DNA from: Oceanibium sediminis
GTDB taxonomy: Bacteria; Pseudomonadota; Alphaproteobacteria; Rhodobacterales; Rhodobacteraceae
Reading direction: 5' to 3'
Length of the DNA: 64,000 nucleotides
Assembly: GCF_003265325.1 (NCBI RefSeq)
Contig: NZ_QGNX01000004.1
Location: 399,530 to 463,529 of the forward strand
Shown piece after piece: positions 28,007-35,687 of the stretch. Within the stretch, counting starts at the first letter, position 1; each line of letters opens with the position of its first letter. Both the position numbers and the translations under genes were made by a program. The notes under the pieces were generated by a model that was not told the origin of the DNA, did no database searches, and worked only from the letters and a program-made list of their open reading frames with translations.

Positions 28007-29137
28007 TTAGAAAACGCTGGTTTCGATGATGTCGACGCCATGGACCCGGTCGATCAGGTAGATGATTCCACGGTCGTCGATGGTGACGTCGTTGGACGAG
28101 GGGCGCTCGCTGCCCGCCGGTGCATCCGGCAGGAAATGCCCGACCTCTTTCGGGGCGAAGGGATCCGCGAAATCGACAAGCCGCATCCCCTGCGCGAACC
28201 AGGCGAAGGGAATGATCGTGCCCTCGAACCGTTCAGAGGGCTGGTGACACCCCATCATCGGGTCCTGCGGACTGCCATCCTTGTCGAGGCCTTCGACCTG
28301 GAACGTCGAGATCGGGATCGGGTTCGTCTCGTCCGTGATGTCATAGATCCAGGTGAAGGCGGGCGCGGCCGGGTAGAGCTTGGCCACGTCTTCATCCGCG
28401 ACCACCATGACATCGCGCCCCTTGAGCTTCTGGGGGAACGGCAGGCAGGTATGCGTGGGATGGGGAAACGCCGCCGAGGTGTTCACGCTGGAAATCAGCT
28501 TCGGCTTCGACATGTCCTCGATATCGAGGATGAAGAGCCCCTCGTGCCAGTAGCTGGTGTAAAGCCGGTTGCCCCGGCGGATCGGGTGATGGCAGCGAGG
28601 CGTCACACCGTAAAGCCAATCGGCTTCCTCCCCCCCTTCAATGTGCTGGCCGGGAACCCACCAGCGGCCCACTTCCTGCGGATTGGTCGGATCGTCGAGA
28701 TCGAGGATCATCGCGATATTGCCGATGTAGCCATCAACGGTGGGCGAGATGTAGGCGTAGCGGCCGTCGAAATCGAAACGATGTACACCACGCCCGCCGG
28801 TGATCCACTTGTGGATCTGCCGGGGATTGTCGGGCCTCGTTACGTCATAAATCGTAAGGCCGCCCCCGAATTCCCAGTCGCCGTTCGGGCCGAGCTTTTC
28901 GTGGTTTACCAGCATCAGCCCGTCTTTCGACACCCGCACCTTGTGCGAGTGCCAGCCGTCGGGAACCTCGATCCGCGCGATCACCTTCGGATTGCGCGGA
29001 TCGGCCACGTCCACGATGGTCGTCCCGCTCGGGTTGCGCATGTGCCCGATGTAGAGAATGTTGTTCTCAACCCAGACCTGCCCCCCACCGGGGCAGTCGA
29101 CATGCGACAGCAGTTTGGCATTCAAGGACGACCCCAT
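28007..29137 (-). CDS. LVIVD-repeat beta-propeller protein
   Basis: Protein of 376 aa made of repeated blades with the form 'D(V/I)(A/T)DP.NP': VDVADPRNPKVIARI, YDVTRPDNPRQI, LDLDDPTNPQEVGRW, LDIEDMSKPKLISSV, YDITDETNPIPI and VDFADPFAPKEVG. It has no signal peptide, so it is probably cytoplasmic. Conserved His-rich spots (HSHKV, PRCHHPIRRG, HPTHTC, GCHQPSE) could bind a metal inside the propeller, as in selenium-binding-like and related hydrolase propellers. It lies between the bicupin dioxygenase and RidA in one operon, so it may be an uncharacterised enzyme acting on the ring-cleavage product. Its function is not known. Confidence 0.85.
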   Translation of the reverse strand: MGSSLNAKLLSHVDCPGGGQVWVENNILYIGHMRNPSGTTIVDVADPRNPKVIARIEVPDGWHSHKVRVSKDGLMLVNHEKLGPNGDWEFGGGLTIYDVTRPDNPRQIHKWITGGRGVHRFDFDGRYAYISPTVDGYIGNIAMILDLDDPTNPQEVGRWWVPGQHIEGGEEADWLYGVTPRCHHPIRRGNRLYTSYWHEGLFILDIEDMSKPKLISSVNTSAAFPHPTHTCLPFPQKLKGRDVMVVADEDVAKLYPAAPAFTWIYDITDETNPIPISTFQVEGLDKDGSPQDPMMGCHQPSERFEGTIIPFAWFAQGMRLVDFADPFAPKEVGHFLPDAPAGSERPSSNDVTIDDRGIIYLIDRVHGVDIIETSVF

Positions 29138-29191
29138 TCGGACGCGCTCCTTTTTCAGTATATTTTTCAGTTATTTGTGTGGGGCGAACTC

Positions 29192-30352
29192 TCAGAGGTA
29201 GCGCACCACATCCCCTTGCGCCGTCCGGCCCCAACGCTTGTAGAGCGAGAGTTTCTTCAGGGTCGGCTCATCAGAGGCCACGAACAGATAGACCGGCTCG
29301 CTGTCTGACCCGTTGTGGTGCTCGCACCAGGCACCACCGGGGACCGCCAGCGTGTCGAACTGGTTCCAGTCGTAGCGCTCACCGTCGATGATCGAGTAGC
29401 CCGACCCCTTGAACGGCGCGACCAGCAGGCTTGCGGTCTGGCGCAGCGGCAGGGTCTTTTCGCCCGGACGCAGCATCTGCGCGAAGAACGTAATGGTCTT
29501 GAAAACGGACTCGCCACGGGTCGGATCGGTGTACTCGATCATCAGCGCCTCATGCGGGTCACCGTCATGATCCTGGAAGCGGTCGAAAAGAGCCTGCATC
29601 GCGTCCCAGCGATAGACGTACTGCGGCGAAGACAAGCCTCCCCCGCGCCCATGGTCGACCCAACGCGGCAGAAGCCCGCCCTGACCATATACCGCGGCAG
29701 AGTAATCGTTCGGATACCTGGAGGCCTGAACCTTCTTTTTGACTTCGACGCCATCCTCGATTTCGGTGTAGTTGTGGTCGAAGTGGATCGCGTTCAACGT
29801 TTCGACCAAAGGCAGGTCCAGCACCGAAAGGTTCACAGCTTCCTTGTTTCCGATCGTGCCATGGTTGTGCCACGCGTCGTTCGGGGTGAGCACCATATCG
29901 CCCGGCCCGAAGGTTACGTTCTCCCCCTCCACACCAGTGAAATTGCCGGCTCCGGTCAGGCCGAAGCGGATGGCGGAGGGGCTGTGCTTGTGCGGCGGCA
30001 TGATTTCATCCGCATCGTTCAACCGATAGGCAGTGTACATCGTGGATACGGTGGCGCGCTTCGGATTCAAGCCCGGGTTCACCAGCACCAGCGAGCGGCG
30101 CTCGCTGTCATCCATGGTGATCAGTTCTGCCGAGGTCCGCATCAGCGGCTCGATATCGTCCTTGTAGCTCCAGACGTAGGGCACGGCGCGCGCGGTGGCC
30201 ATCAATTGACGCACCTCGTCATTGGTCACGTCATCGGTCGTCGCCCAGAACGGGAACATGTTCTTCTGGGAAATGCCGTCATACATGTCCTTGAGCGCTT
30301 TCTCCCGGTTGGAGCCGCTCTCCACCGCGCCAGGGCTGGTCGTATTCGTCAT
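29192..30352 (-). CDS. Bicupin ring-cleavage dioxygenase (gentisate/salicylate 1,2-dioxygenase family)
   Basis: Cytoplasmic iron(II) dioxygenase family protein, 386 aa. The N-terminal cupin keeps all three iron ligands, His121, His123 (PPHKHSPSAIRF) and His162 (NDAWHNHG). The C-terminal cupin ends with WCEHHNGSDSEPVYLFVASD and LSLYKRWG, as in gentisate dioxygenases. The family cleaves gentisate, and some members cleave salicylate or 1-hydroxy-2-naphthoate, next to a carboxylate. It is the first gene of the operon that includes the FHMPC dehydrogenase. The product of that enzyme, HMPDC, has a hydroxyl and a carboxylate on adjacent carbons, like salicylate. I infer that HMPDC or a derivative may be the substrate. 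An operator-like site lies 79 bp upstream. Confidence 0.88.
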   Translation of the reverse strand: MTNTTSPGAVESGSNREKALKDMYDGISQKNMFPFWATTDDVTNDEVRQLMATARAVPYVWSYKDDIEPLMRTSAELITMDDSERRSLVLVNPGLNPKRATVSTMYTAYRLNDADEIMPPHKHSPSAIRFGLTGAGNFTGVEGENVTFGPGDMVLTPNDAWHNHGTIGNKEAVNLSVLDLPLVETLNAIHFDHNYTEIEDGVEVKKKVQASRYPNDYSAAVYGQGGLLPRWVDHGRGGGLSSPQYVYRWDAMQALFDRFQDHDGDPHEALMIEYTDPTRGESVFKTITFFAQMLRPGEKTLPLRQTASLLVAPFKGSGYSIIDGERYDWNQFDTLAVPGGAWCEHHNGSDSEPVYLFVASDEPTLKKLSLYKRWGRTAQGDVVRYL

Positions 30353-30587
30353 CTTGGGGAACTCCTTTGTACGATTCGAGGACGAGCCTAGCAGGGATTA
30401 AAACCAAAACAAGTTTTTTGGTAATTATTTTTGGTCCCACCAATCTTAGCCCAAAAATTCCATTTTTCCTTTTTTTTCAATATATTAAAATATTAAGGAG
30501 AGAACACGCCAAGATTCGACACACAAATTTCGGGGCATTTGCCCCGCTATCGCGAATATAATTGAACCAATTATAGTTTTTGGTCCA
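30353..30587. promoter_or_regulatory. AT-rich intergenic region ahead of the bicupin operon
   Basis: This 235-bp gap is markedly AT-rich compared with the window, with poly-T and poly-A runs (for example 30468-30478). It carries several TTGGT/ACCAA-type half sites: ACCAAAAC with a facing TTTTTTGGT near 30402-30422, the perfect site at 30431-30443, and ACCAATTATAG facing TTTTTGGT at 30566-30584. It must contain the promoter of the minus-strand bicupin operon. No open frame in it looks coding. Confidence 0.65.
30431..30443. promoter_or_regulatory. Perfect GntR/FCD-type operator TTGGTCCCACCAA
   Basis: This 5-3-5 inverted repeat matches the TGGT-N3-ACCA form recognised by FadR, PdhR and LldR-type GntR regulators. 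It is 79 bp upstream of the bicupin start. The GntR/FCD gene at 32387-33145 in the same island is the probable binder. Confidence 0.7.
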
Positions 30588-32276
30588 CTACGCCGACATA
30601 GCCGGCGACTCACTCGCCGTTTCGCCCAGCGACACACGCCCCAGGATCAGGTCGGCGGCCCGCTCCGCGATCATCAGGACCGCGGCGTTGATATTGCCGT
30701 TGGGCAGATCAGGCATGACCGACGCATCGACGACACGGAGCCCCTCCACACCCTTGAGGCGCAGATCCGGCGCGACCACGCTGCGCGGGTCGTCCACCGA
30801 GCCCATGCGGCAGGTGCCCGCCGGATGATGAACGGTGATGGCCGTGTCACGGATATGCCTGTCGATCAGCGTGGTATCCGCCGGATCGCCGCCAGGGGCG
30901 ATCTCAGCCTTTATGAAGGGTTGCATCTGGGGCATCTCGGCCAGCTTTCGCGCGATCTGCACCGCCTCTCGCATCACCGTCCAATCGTGATCGTTGGACA
31001 GGAAGTTCTGGCGGATAGCCGGCGCCTCCGCGGGGTCCGCGGAATTCAGCGTCACCGCTCCACGCGCCTCGGGGCGAGTCAGCACAAGGCGGGTCGCGAA
31101 ACCGTCCTGAAACGGCGCGCGAAACGGCTTCATCCAAGGCCAGGACGCCAGCGGCGCCGCGGTAAAAAGGATCTGGATATCGGGAACATCCGTCGCCAGA
31201 GAGCTGCGCAAGAAAGCCGTGATCCCGCCCGGCACGTCGCCTGAGAATCCGTTTCCCCCGAGGTAGGTTTTCAGAAGATCGGGCACGATCCGATCATAAC
31301 GCATCATCGCCTGGAACGGGCCCGGCTCCTTGCGCGCATACATCAGAATGACCGAGACATGATCTTGCAGGTTTTGCCCGACACCGGGCAGCGCGACCTG
31401 GGGGTCGATCCCATGTTCGGACAGGTGATCCGGATCGCCAATGCCGGAAATCATCAACAATTGCGGTGTGTTGATTACCCCGGCGGCGACAATTACCTCT
31501 TTTCTGGCACGTACCGTGACCGAAGAACCACCCCTGCGATAGGTCAGGCCTGTCGCGCGCCCGCCCTCCATCACGATCCGCTCGGCGAGCGCCCCTGTGA
31601 CGACCTTCAGATTGCGGCGCTTCAGGGCGGGCCGCAGATAGGCGTTCGCAGCACTCGCACGGCGCCCCTTGTCGATGGTCATCTGAAGACGGCCGAACCC
31701 CTCCTGCTCAGCGCCGTTGTAATCCTCTGTCCAGCCGTGACCGGCCTCGCGACCCGCCTGACCGAAGGCCTCGACGAGCGCATCGTCATAGTTGCAGAAT
31801 TGCGTTCCGACCGGCCCATCCCCGCCGCGATAGGCATCGGCGCCGCGCACCCAGTGCTCCTGTCGCTTGAAATACGGCAGCACGGCATCCGGCCCCCAAT
31901 CCTCCAGCCCCGGCTCGCGCATCCAGCGCTCGTAGTCGCCTCGATTGCCGCGCACGTAAGCCATCGCGTTCGTCGAGGAACACCCGCCGATGACCCGGCC
32001 CCGCGCGCATTCCACCGCGCGCCCGCCAACGGTTTCCTCAGGCTCGCAGAAATAGCCCCAGTCGTGTTTGCGCTCCTTGAAGATCAAGCCCCAGCCGAGG
32101 GGAATATGGATCAACGGATCACGGTCCCAGCCCCCGGCCTCCAGCAGGAGGACACGGGTTGCGCCGTCGGCGCTCAGCCGGTTTGCCAGCACACATCCGG
32201 CCGACCCGGCCCCCACGATCACGTAATCGAATTCCACCGCCGAACTCCCCGCAGATTTTCTCTCCGTCAAAACCAT
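30588..32276 (-). CDS. GMC-family FAD oxidoreductase (candidate 4-pyridoxic acid dehydrogenase)
   Basis: Flavoprotein of 562 aa, similar in length to choline-dehydrogenase-like enzymes. It has the FAD-binding [18 protein letters not shown] near residue 18, the GMC signature [23 protein letters not shown]-type [10 protein letters not shown], and the C-terminal active-site region [12 protein letters not shown] followed by [20 protein letters not shown]. It diverges from the GntR regulator, with operator-like repeats between them. The island otherwise lacks an enzyme to turn 4-pyridoxic acid into FHMPC. That step is known to be FAD-dependent, so this is the best candidate, but it could oxidise another alcohol. 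It ends just before the bicupin promoter region. Confidence 0.82.
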   Translation of the reverse strand: MVLTERKSAGSSAVEFDYVIVGAGSAGCVLANRLSADGATRVLLLEAGGWDRDPLIHIPLGWGLIFKERKHDWGYFCEPEETVGGRAVECARGRVIGGCSSTNAMAYVRGNRGDYERWMREPGLEDWGPDAVLPYFKRQEHWVRGADAYRGGDGPVGTQFCNYDDALVEAFGQAGREAGHGWTEDYNGAEQEGFGRLQMTIDKGRRASAANAYLRPALKRRNLKVVTGALAERIVMEGGRATGLTYRRGGSSVTVRARKEVIVAAGVINTPQLLMISGIGDPDHLSEHGIDPQVALPGVGQNLQDHVSVILMYARKEPGPFQAMMRYDRIVPDLLKTYLGGNGFSGDVPGGITAFLRSSLATDVPDIQILFTAAPLASWPWMKPFRAPFQDGFATRLVLTRPEARGAVTLNSADPAEAPAIRQNFLSNDHDWTVMREAVQIARKLAEMPQMQPFIKAEIAPGGDPADTTLIDRHIRDTAITVHHPAGTCRMGSVDDPRSVVAPDLRLKGVEGLRVVDASVMPDLPNGNINAAVLMIAERAADLILGRVSLGETASESPAMSA

Positions 32277-32316
32277 TACGCTCTGATCGGCTCACGCAGG
32301 ATGGAACCATTTCAAA

Positions 32317-32334
32317 ACCATTAATGTCAATGGT
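32317..32334. promoter_or_regulatory. Inverted repeat ACCATT-N6-AATGGT in the GMC/GntR divergent promoter
   Basis: The arms at 32317-32322 and 32329-32334 are perfect. Further ACCA half sites occur nearby (GGAACCATT at 32303-32311 and CCAACCAATT at 32341-32350). This cluster lies between the start of the GMC gene (32276) and the GTG of the GntR gene (32387), so it probably controls both. The half sites resemble those at 30431-30443. Confidence 0.6.
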
Positions 32335-32386
32335 CTTGATCCAACCAATTCGATTTGCTAGCTTGCAGAACTAGAGTCCTGCTAGC

Positions 32387-33145
32387 GTGGGTGCCGAAAG
32401 TGCGCCACGAGCGAAACTGACGACTTGGGAAAATGGTTTGCCACAGAACACATCGTCTCGAAATTCGGAAAAAGCCGACCCCTCCTCGACTGAAGGATTG
32501 AAGGCGGTTCTGCGCGAAATGGGAGGCTTGGACCAAGACCTTCCCTCCGAGCGGGATCTGGTGGATCAGCTCAACGTGCCACGCTCGCGCCTGCGCCGGG
32601 TACTGGCGGAACTGCGCGCGGAAGGCGAGTTGCCCCCCGCACAGGTCGGGCGCAAGTCCAGCCGCCGCGACTCGTCGGACATCGACGAACTGGTCAGCGT
32701 GGCCAATCCCAACGACGTGATCGAGTTGCGCATGATGCTTGAGCCACAGTTCGCCCGGCTCGCCGCAGTCCGCGCTTCGACCATTGAGATCAAGCGCATT
32801 CAGAAAGCCGCCTGTTCTAACAAGAACGTCGAGTACGGCGCCGCAGACCTGGCCTTCCACAGAGAGATTGCCAGAAGCTCGCGCAATCCGCTCGCACAGG
32901 AAATCTACGATCTGCTGCGCCGGGTTGGAACCGACAGCCGCGTGCGCCTGGCCCAGACGAGTCCGCCCTGCCCCAACAGGCGCGCCGCGCGGGACCTGGA
33001 ACACCAAGCCATTGCACAGGCAATCGCCGAACGCGATCCGGATCGCGCCGAACTGCTGATGCGCGATCATCTGCTCAGCGTGCGCAAGGTCATCGAAGAG
33101 CGCAGCCGGTTCATCGCAACGGGTGAGACTGAAGGCTCATCATGA
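32387..33145 (+). CDS. GntR-family (FCD) regulator, likely controller of the B6 island
   Basis: Regulator of 252 aa from a GTG at 32387-32389; the exact start is uncertain because the first 40 residues are poorly conserved-looking. The winged helix covers LPSERDLVDQLNVPRSRLRR (about residues 52-71), and the FCD domain includes IELRMMLEPQFARLAAVRAS and AADLAFHREIARSSRNPLAQ. The stop overlaps the ATG of the downstream pyridoxine 4-oxidase-like gene (ATGA at 33142-33145), so regulator and enzyme are coupled. Related palindromes lie at 32317-32334 and 30431-30443. A B6 compound is the likely inducer, by inference. Confidence 0.87.
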   Translation: MGAESAPRAKLTTWENGLPQNTSSRNSEKADPSSTEGLKAVLREMGGLDQDLPSERDLVDQLNVPRSRLRRVLAELRAEGELPPAQVGRKSSRRDSSDIDELVSVANPNDVIELRMMLEPQFARLAAVRASTIEIKRIQKAACSNKNVEYGAADLAFHREIARSSRNPLAQEIYDLLRRVGTDSRVRLAQTSPPCPNRRAARDLEHQAIAQAIAERDPDRAELLMRDHLLSVRKVIEERSRFIATGETEGSS

Positions 33146-34704
33146 CAACTCGCCCATGCGCGGCGGATGTCGTCATCGTCGGAGCCGGAACAGCGGGATC
33201 GGTGCTCGCGCATCGTCTCAGCGCCCATGCAAATACCCAGGTTCTCTTGCTCGAGGCTGGCGACGAGCCACAGGACCCCCGCATCGCGCAACCCGGCCAA
33301 TGGGCGATGCTCCAGAATTCCGCCATCGACTGGGCATTCCGCACAACGTCACAGTCCGGGCTGGGCGACCGGGTCGAAGAATGCCCGCGGGGGCGCGTCA
33401 TCGGCGGCTCCAGCGCCATCAACGCCATGGGGCACATGCGCGGCCACCCCCGTGACTTCGCCGCCTGGGTGGACTCCGGCGCGGCGGGCTGGGACTATAA
33501 CGATCTGCTCCCCTATTTCCGGCGCTCCGAGACGTCACCCTTCGCCGACGACGCGCTCTATGGCGGCGACGGGCCGATCCACCTGGAACAACCCGCAACA
33601 CCGCATCCGCTGAGCGTGGCTCATGTCGCTGCGGGCGCTGCCCTTGGCCAGCCACGGCTGCGCGACCACAACTGCGGCACGATGACCGGCGCGACCTTCA
33701 ACACGATGACGATCCTGAACGGGCGGCGCCAGAGTACGGCGGACGCCTACCTGACGGAGCAGGTCCGCCAGCGACCGAACCTTTCGATCCGCCGGAACGT
33801 GATCGTCGACCGGCTGGTGTTTGATTCAACGGGCCGCGCAACCGGGCTGCGCCTTGCAGACGGGGAAGTCATCACCGCACATGGCGCGGTGATCCTTGCG
33901 GCGGGCGCGATTGGCAGCCCCTCTATCCTGATGCGTTCCGGCTTCGGGGATGGGCGAGTGCTCAGGCGTCTCGGCCTCGACGTCCGTGCGGACATGGCGG
34001 GGATCGGGCAGAACCTGCAGGATCACCTGCTGTCGGGCGGCAATGTCTATCGCGCGCGCCAGCAGGTGCCGCTGACCAGCACGCAACACTCCGAAGCGAT
34101 GATGTATCTTCGAGCAGAGGGCCAGTCCATGGACGACGCGCCCGACCTCGTGGTGGGCGTGACCTCTGTGCCGCTGGTCTCGGCGGGACTTCGTGACAGG
34201 GTCCCGCCGATGGCATTGGGGGACGCCTACACACTCATGTTTGGGATCACCCACCCCCGCAGCCGCGGGAGCATGGCGCTCGCAAGCGCGGATCCTTCCG
34301 CGGCGCCGGTCATCGACCCAGCATACCTGAGCCACCCCACCGACCGAGCGCACTTCGTCGAGGCGCTGCACTGGGCGCGCCGGCTGGGCGCATCCGAAAG
34401 CTATGCCGACTGGCGCGGAGAGGAACTTTTGCCGGCGGCTTCGGATCTTGCGACCCCCGATGCACTTGAGCGCTTCATTGGCCTTGCCGCGCTGACCCAT
34501 CACCACCCGATCGGGACGCTGCGCATGGGCGACGACGCCACCGCGCCGACCGCGACAACCCTGGAATTCAAGGGCGCCGAGCGCGTCTTCATCGCCGACG
34601 GTTCGGTCATGCCCTCGCTTACCACCGGTCCGGTGAATGCCGCGATTGTCGCGATCGCCGAAAAGGGAAGTGAGCTGATCGCCGCCCGACTGCACCTCGG
34701 CTGA
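33142..34704 (+). CDS. Pyridoxine 4-oxidase-like GMC flavoprotein
   Basis: Predicted to oxidise pyridoxine to pyridoxal with oxygen, the entry reaction of B6 degradation pathway I. The protein has 520 aa with FAD-binding VVIVGAGTAGSVLAHRLS, the signature RGRVIGGSSAINAMGHMRGH followed by PRDFAAWVDSG, and NLQDHLLSGGNVYRARQQVP, HSEAMMYLRAEG and LMFGITHPRSRGS. These match what I recall of the M. loti enzyme. The active-site His cluster is at residues 453-455 (THHHPIGTLRMG). It is translationally coupled to the GntR regulator. It differs clearly from the second GMC enzyme at 30588-32276. Another primary alcohol could be the substrate, but the island context supports pyridoxine. Confidence 0.85.
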   Translation: MTTRPCAADVVIVGAGTAGSVLAHRLSAHANTQVLLLEAGDEPQDPRIAQPGQWAMLQNSAIDWAFRTTSQSGLGDRVEECPRGRVIGGSSAINAMGHMRGHPRDFAAWVDSGAAGWDYNDLLPYFRRSETSPFADDALYGGDGPIHLEQPATPHPLSVAHVAAGAALGQPRLRDHNCGTMTGATFNTMTILNGRRQSTADAYLTEQVRQRPNLSIRRNVIVDRLVFDSTGRATGLRLADGEVITAHGAVILAAGAIGSPSILMRSGFGDGRVLRRLGLDVRADMAGIGQNLQDHLLSGGNVYRARQQVPLTSTQHSEAMMYLRAEGQSMDDAPDLVVGVTSVPLVSAGLRDRVPPMALGDAYTLMFGITHPRSRGSMALASADPSAAPVIDPAYLSHPTDRAHFVEALHWARRLGASESYADWRGEELLPAASDLATPDALERFIGLAALTHHHPIGTLRMGDDATAPTATTLEFKGAERVFIADGSVMPSLTTGPVNAAIVAIAEKGSELIAARLHLG

Positions 34705-34805
34705 GCACGCCGGATTTCCCTCGCCCCAACCACGGCTCGCATTCGGAAATCCTTGCACTCCGCCCAACCGCGCCACATGGTTTTCCCATCAGGAAGGGAA
34801 ACCCG

Positions 34806-35501
34806 ATGGACACGAGCCGAAGAGTGCTTTCGCTGACAGCGGACCACGTAGCAAGGGTGCACAAGGATATCAAGGACACAGGGCAGCCGCCGGGCCTGAT
34901 GCCGCAGACGGACGCGGATTACGCGGAATGGGTGGCCCGCGTTCTGGCCTCGCACCCGGCCCCGGACAGGCCGACGCAGCTGTTCGCCTATGGCTCGCTT
35001 ATCTGGCGACCGGAGATCGAGCACAAGCGCGAGCAAGGGGGCGTCCTGCGGGGCTGGCGCCGGTCCTTTTGCCTGCGGCAATGGCGCTTTCGCGGATCGC
35101 CCGAGTATCCCGGCCTCATGATGTCGCTGCAGAGCGGGGGGCAGTGCCAGGGAGTGCTGTTCGAACTGCCGGAGACGGACCTCGAAGCCCAGTTCCACCG
35201 GCTCTTCCGGCGCGAGTTCACGATCAAGCCGATCACCAACATCCCCACCTGGCTCGAGGTCGAGACCGACGACGGCCCCGTGCAGGCGCTCGTCTTCGTG
35301 ATGAACACCGACTCCCCCCAATATGCCGGTGATCTGCCCCCGGAGGAGGTTGCCGAGGTGCTGGCCCAAGCCTGCGGCCATCTTGGCACGGGGGCGGATT
35401 ACCTGCTCAACACCGTCACCCAGCTGGAGGCGCGCGGCATGCATGACGAGGGGCTGTGGCGGTTGCAGGAGCTCGTCGCCGAACGGATCGGGCTTGACTG
35501 A
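34806..35501 (+). CDS. chaC: ChaC-like gamma-glutamylcyclotransferase
   Basis: Cytoplasmic enzyme of 231 aa that would cleave glutathione to 5-oxoproline and Cys-Gly. The family signature FAYGSLIWRPEIEHK is at about residues 60-74, followed by GWRRSFCLRQWRFRG, PEYPGLMMSLQSGGQCQGV and a central region with the candidate catalytic Glu. The C-terminus (GTGADYLLNTVTQLEARGMH) is typical of bacterial ChaC. AAGGGAAA precedes the ATG. It stands alone between the B6 island and the PatZ-like gene, about 100 bp from the former. Confidence 0.9.
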   Translation: MDTSRRVLSLTADHVARVHKDIKDTGQPPGLMPQTDADYAEWVARVLASHPAPDRPTQLFAYGSLIWRPEIEHKREQGGVLRGWRRSFCLRQWRFRGSPEYPGLMMSLQSGGQCQGVLFELPETDLEAQFHRLFRREFTIKPITNIPTWLEVETDDGPVQALVFVMNTDSPQYAGDLPPEEVAEVLAQACGHLGTGADYLLNTVTQLEARGMHDEGLWRLQELVAERIGLD

Positions 35502-35560
35502 CCCCGCCATGGGCCACCGCGGGGAACGGCGGCGCGTTGACGGGACACGGGTTTGGCGCG

Positions 35561-35578
35561 CATTGACCTTGGTCAATG
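35561..35578. promoter_or_regulatory. Crp/FNR-type palindrome CATTGACC-TT-GGTCAATG
   Basis: An 8-2-8 perfect inverted repeat contains TTGAC-N4-GTCAA, which fits the Crp/FNR-superfamily consensus (TTGA-N6-TCAA). It is centred about 118 bp upstream of the PatZ-like start (35688). An oxygen-, nitric oxide- or carbon-responsive regulator is implied. The remaining intergenic sequence (35502-35687) shows no gene. Confidence 0.65.
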
Positions 35579-35687
35579 TCGCGCCCCCCGGACTGCCGAT
35601 ATCTGGGCCACGTTTCGAAGCAGAAGGCGCCTCCATCATGATCCTGTCCCGAACCGACGCCACCGCGCGGGCCCCGAGGGTGTTCCG

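Noticed and set aside
29192-30352. Naming the bicupin a gentisate 1,2-dioxygenase
   Set aside because: No fumarylpyruvate hydrolase or gentisate-forming hydroxylase is nearby, and the operon contains a B6-pathway dehydrogenase; only family-level assignment is safe.
30400-30587. AT-rich segment as a possible mobile-element scar or attachment site
   Set aside because: No flanking direct repeats, tRNA or integrase was seen; operator motifs and promoter function explain it.
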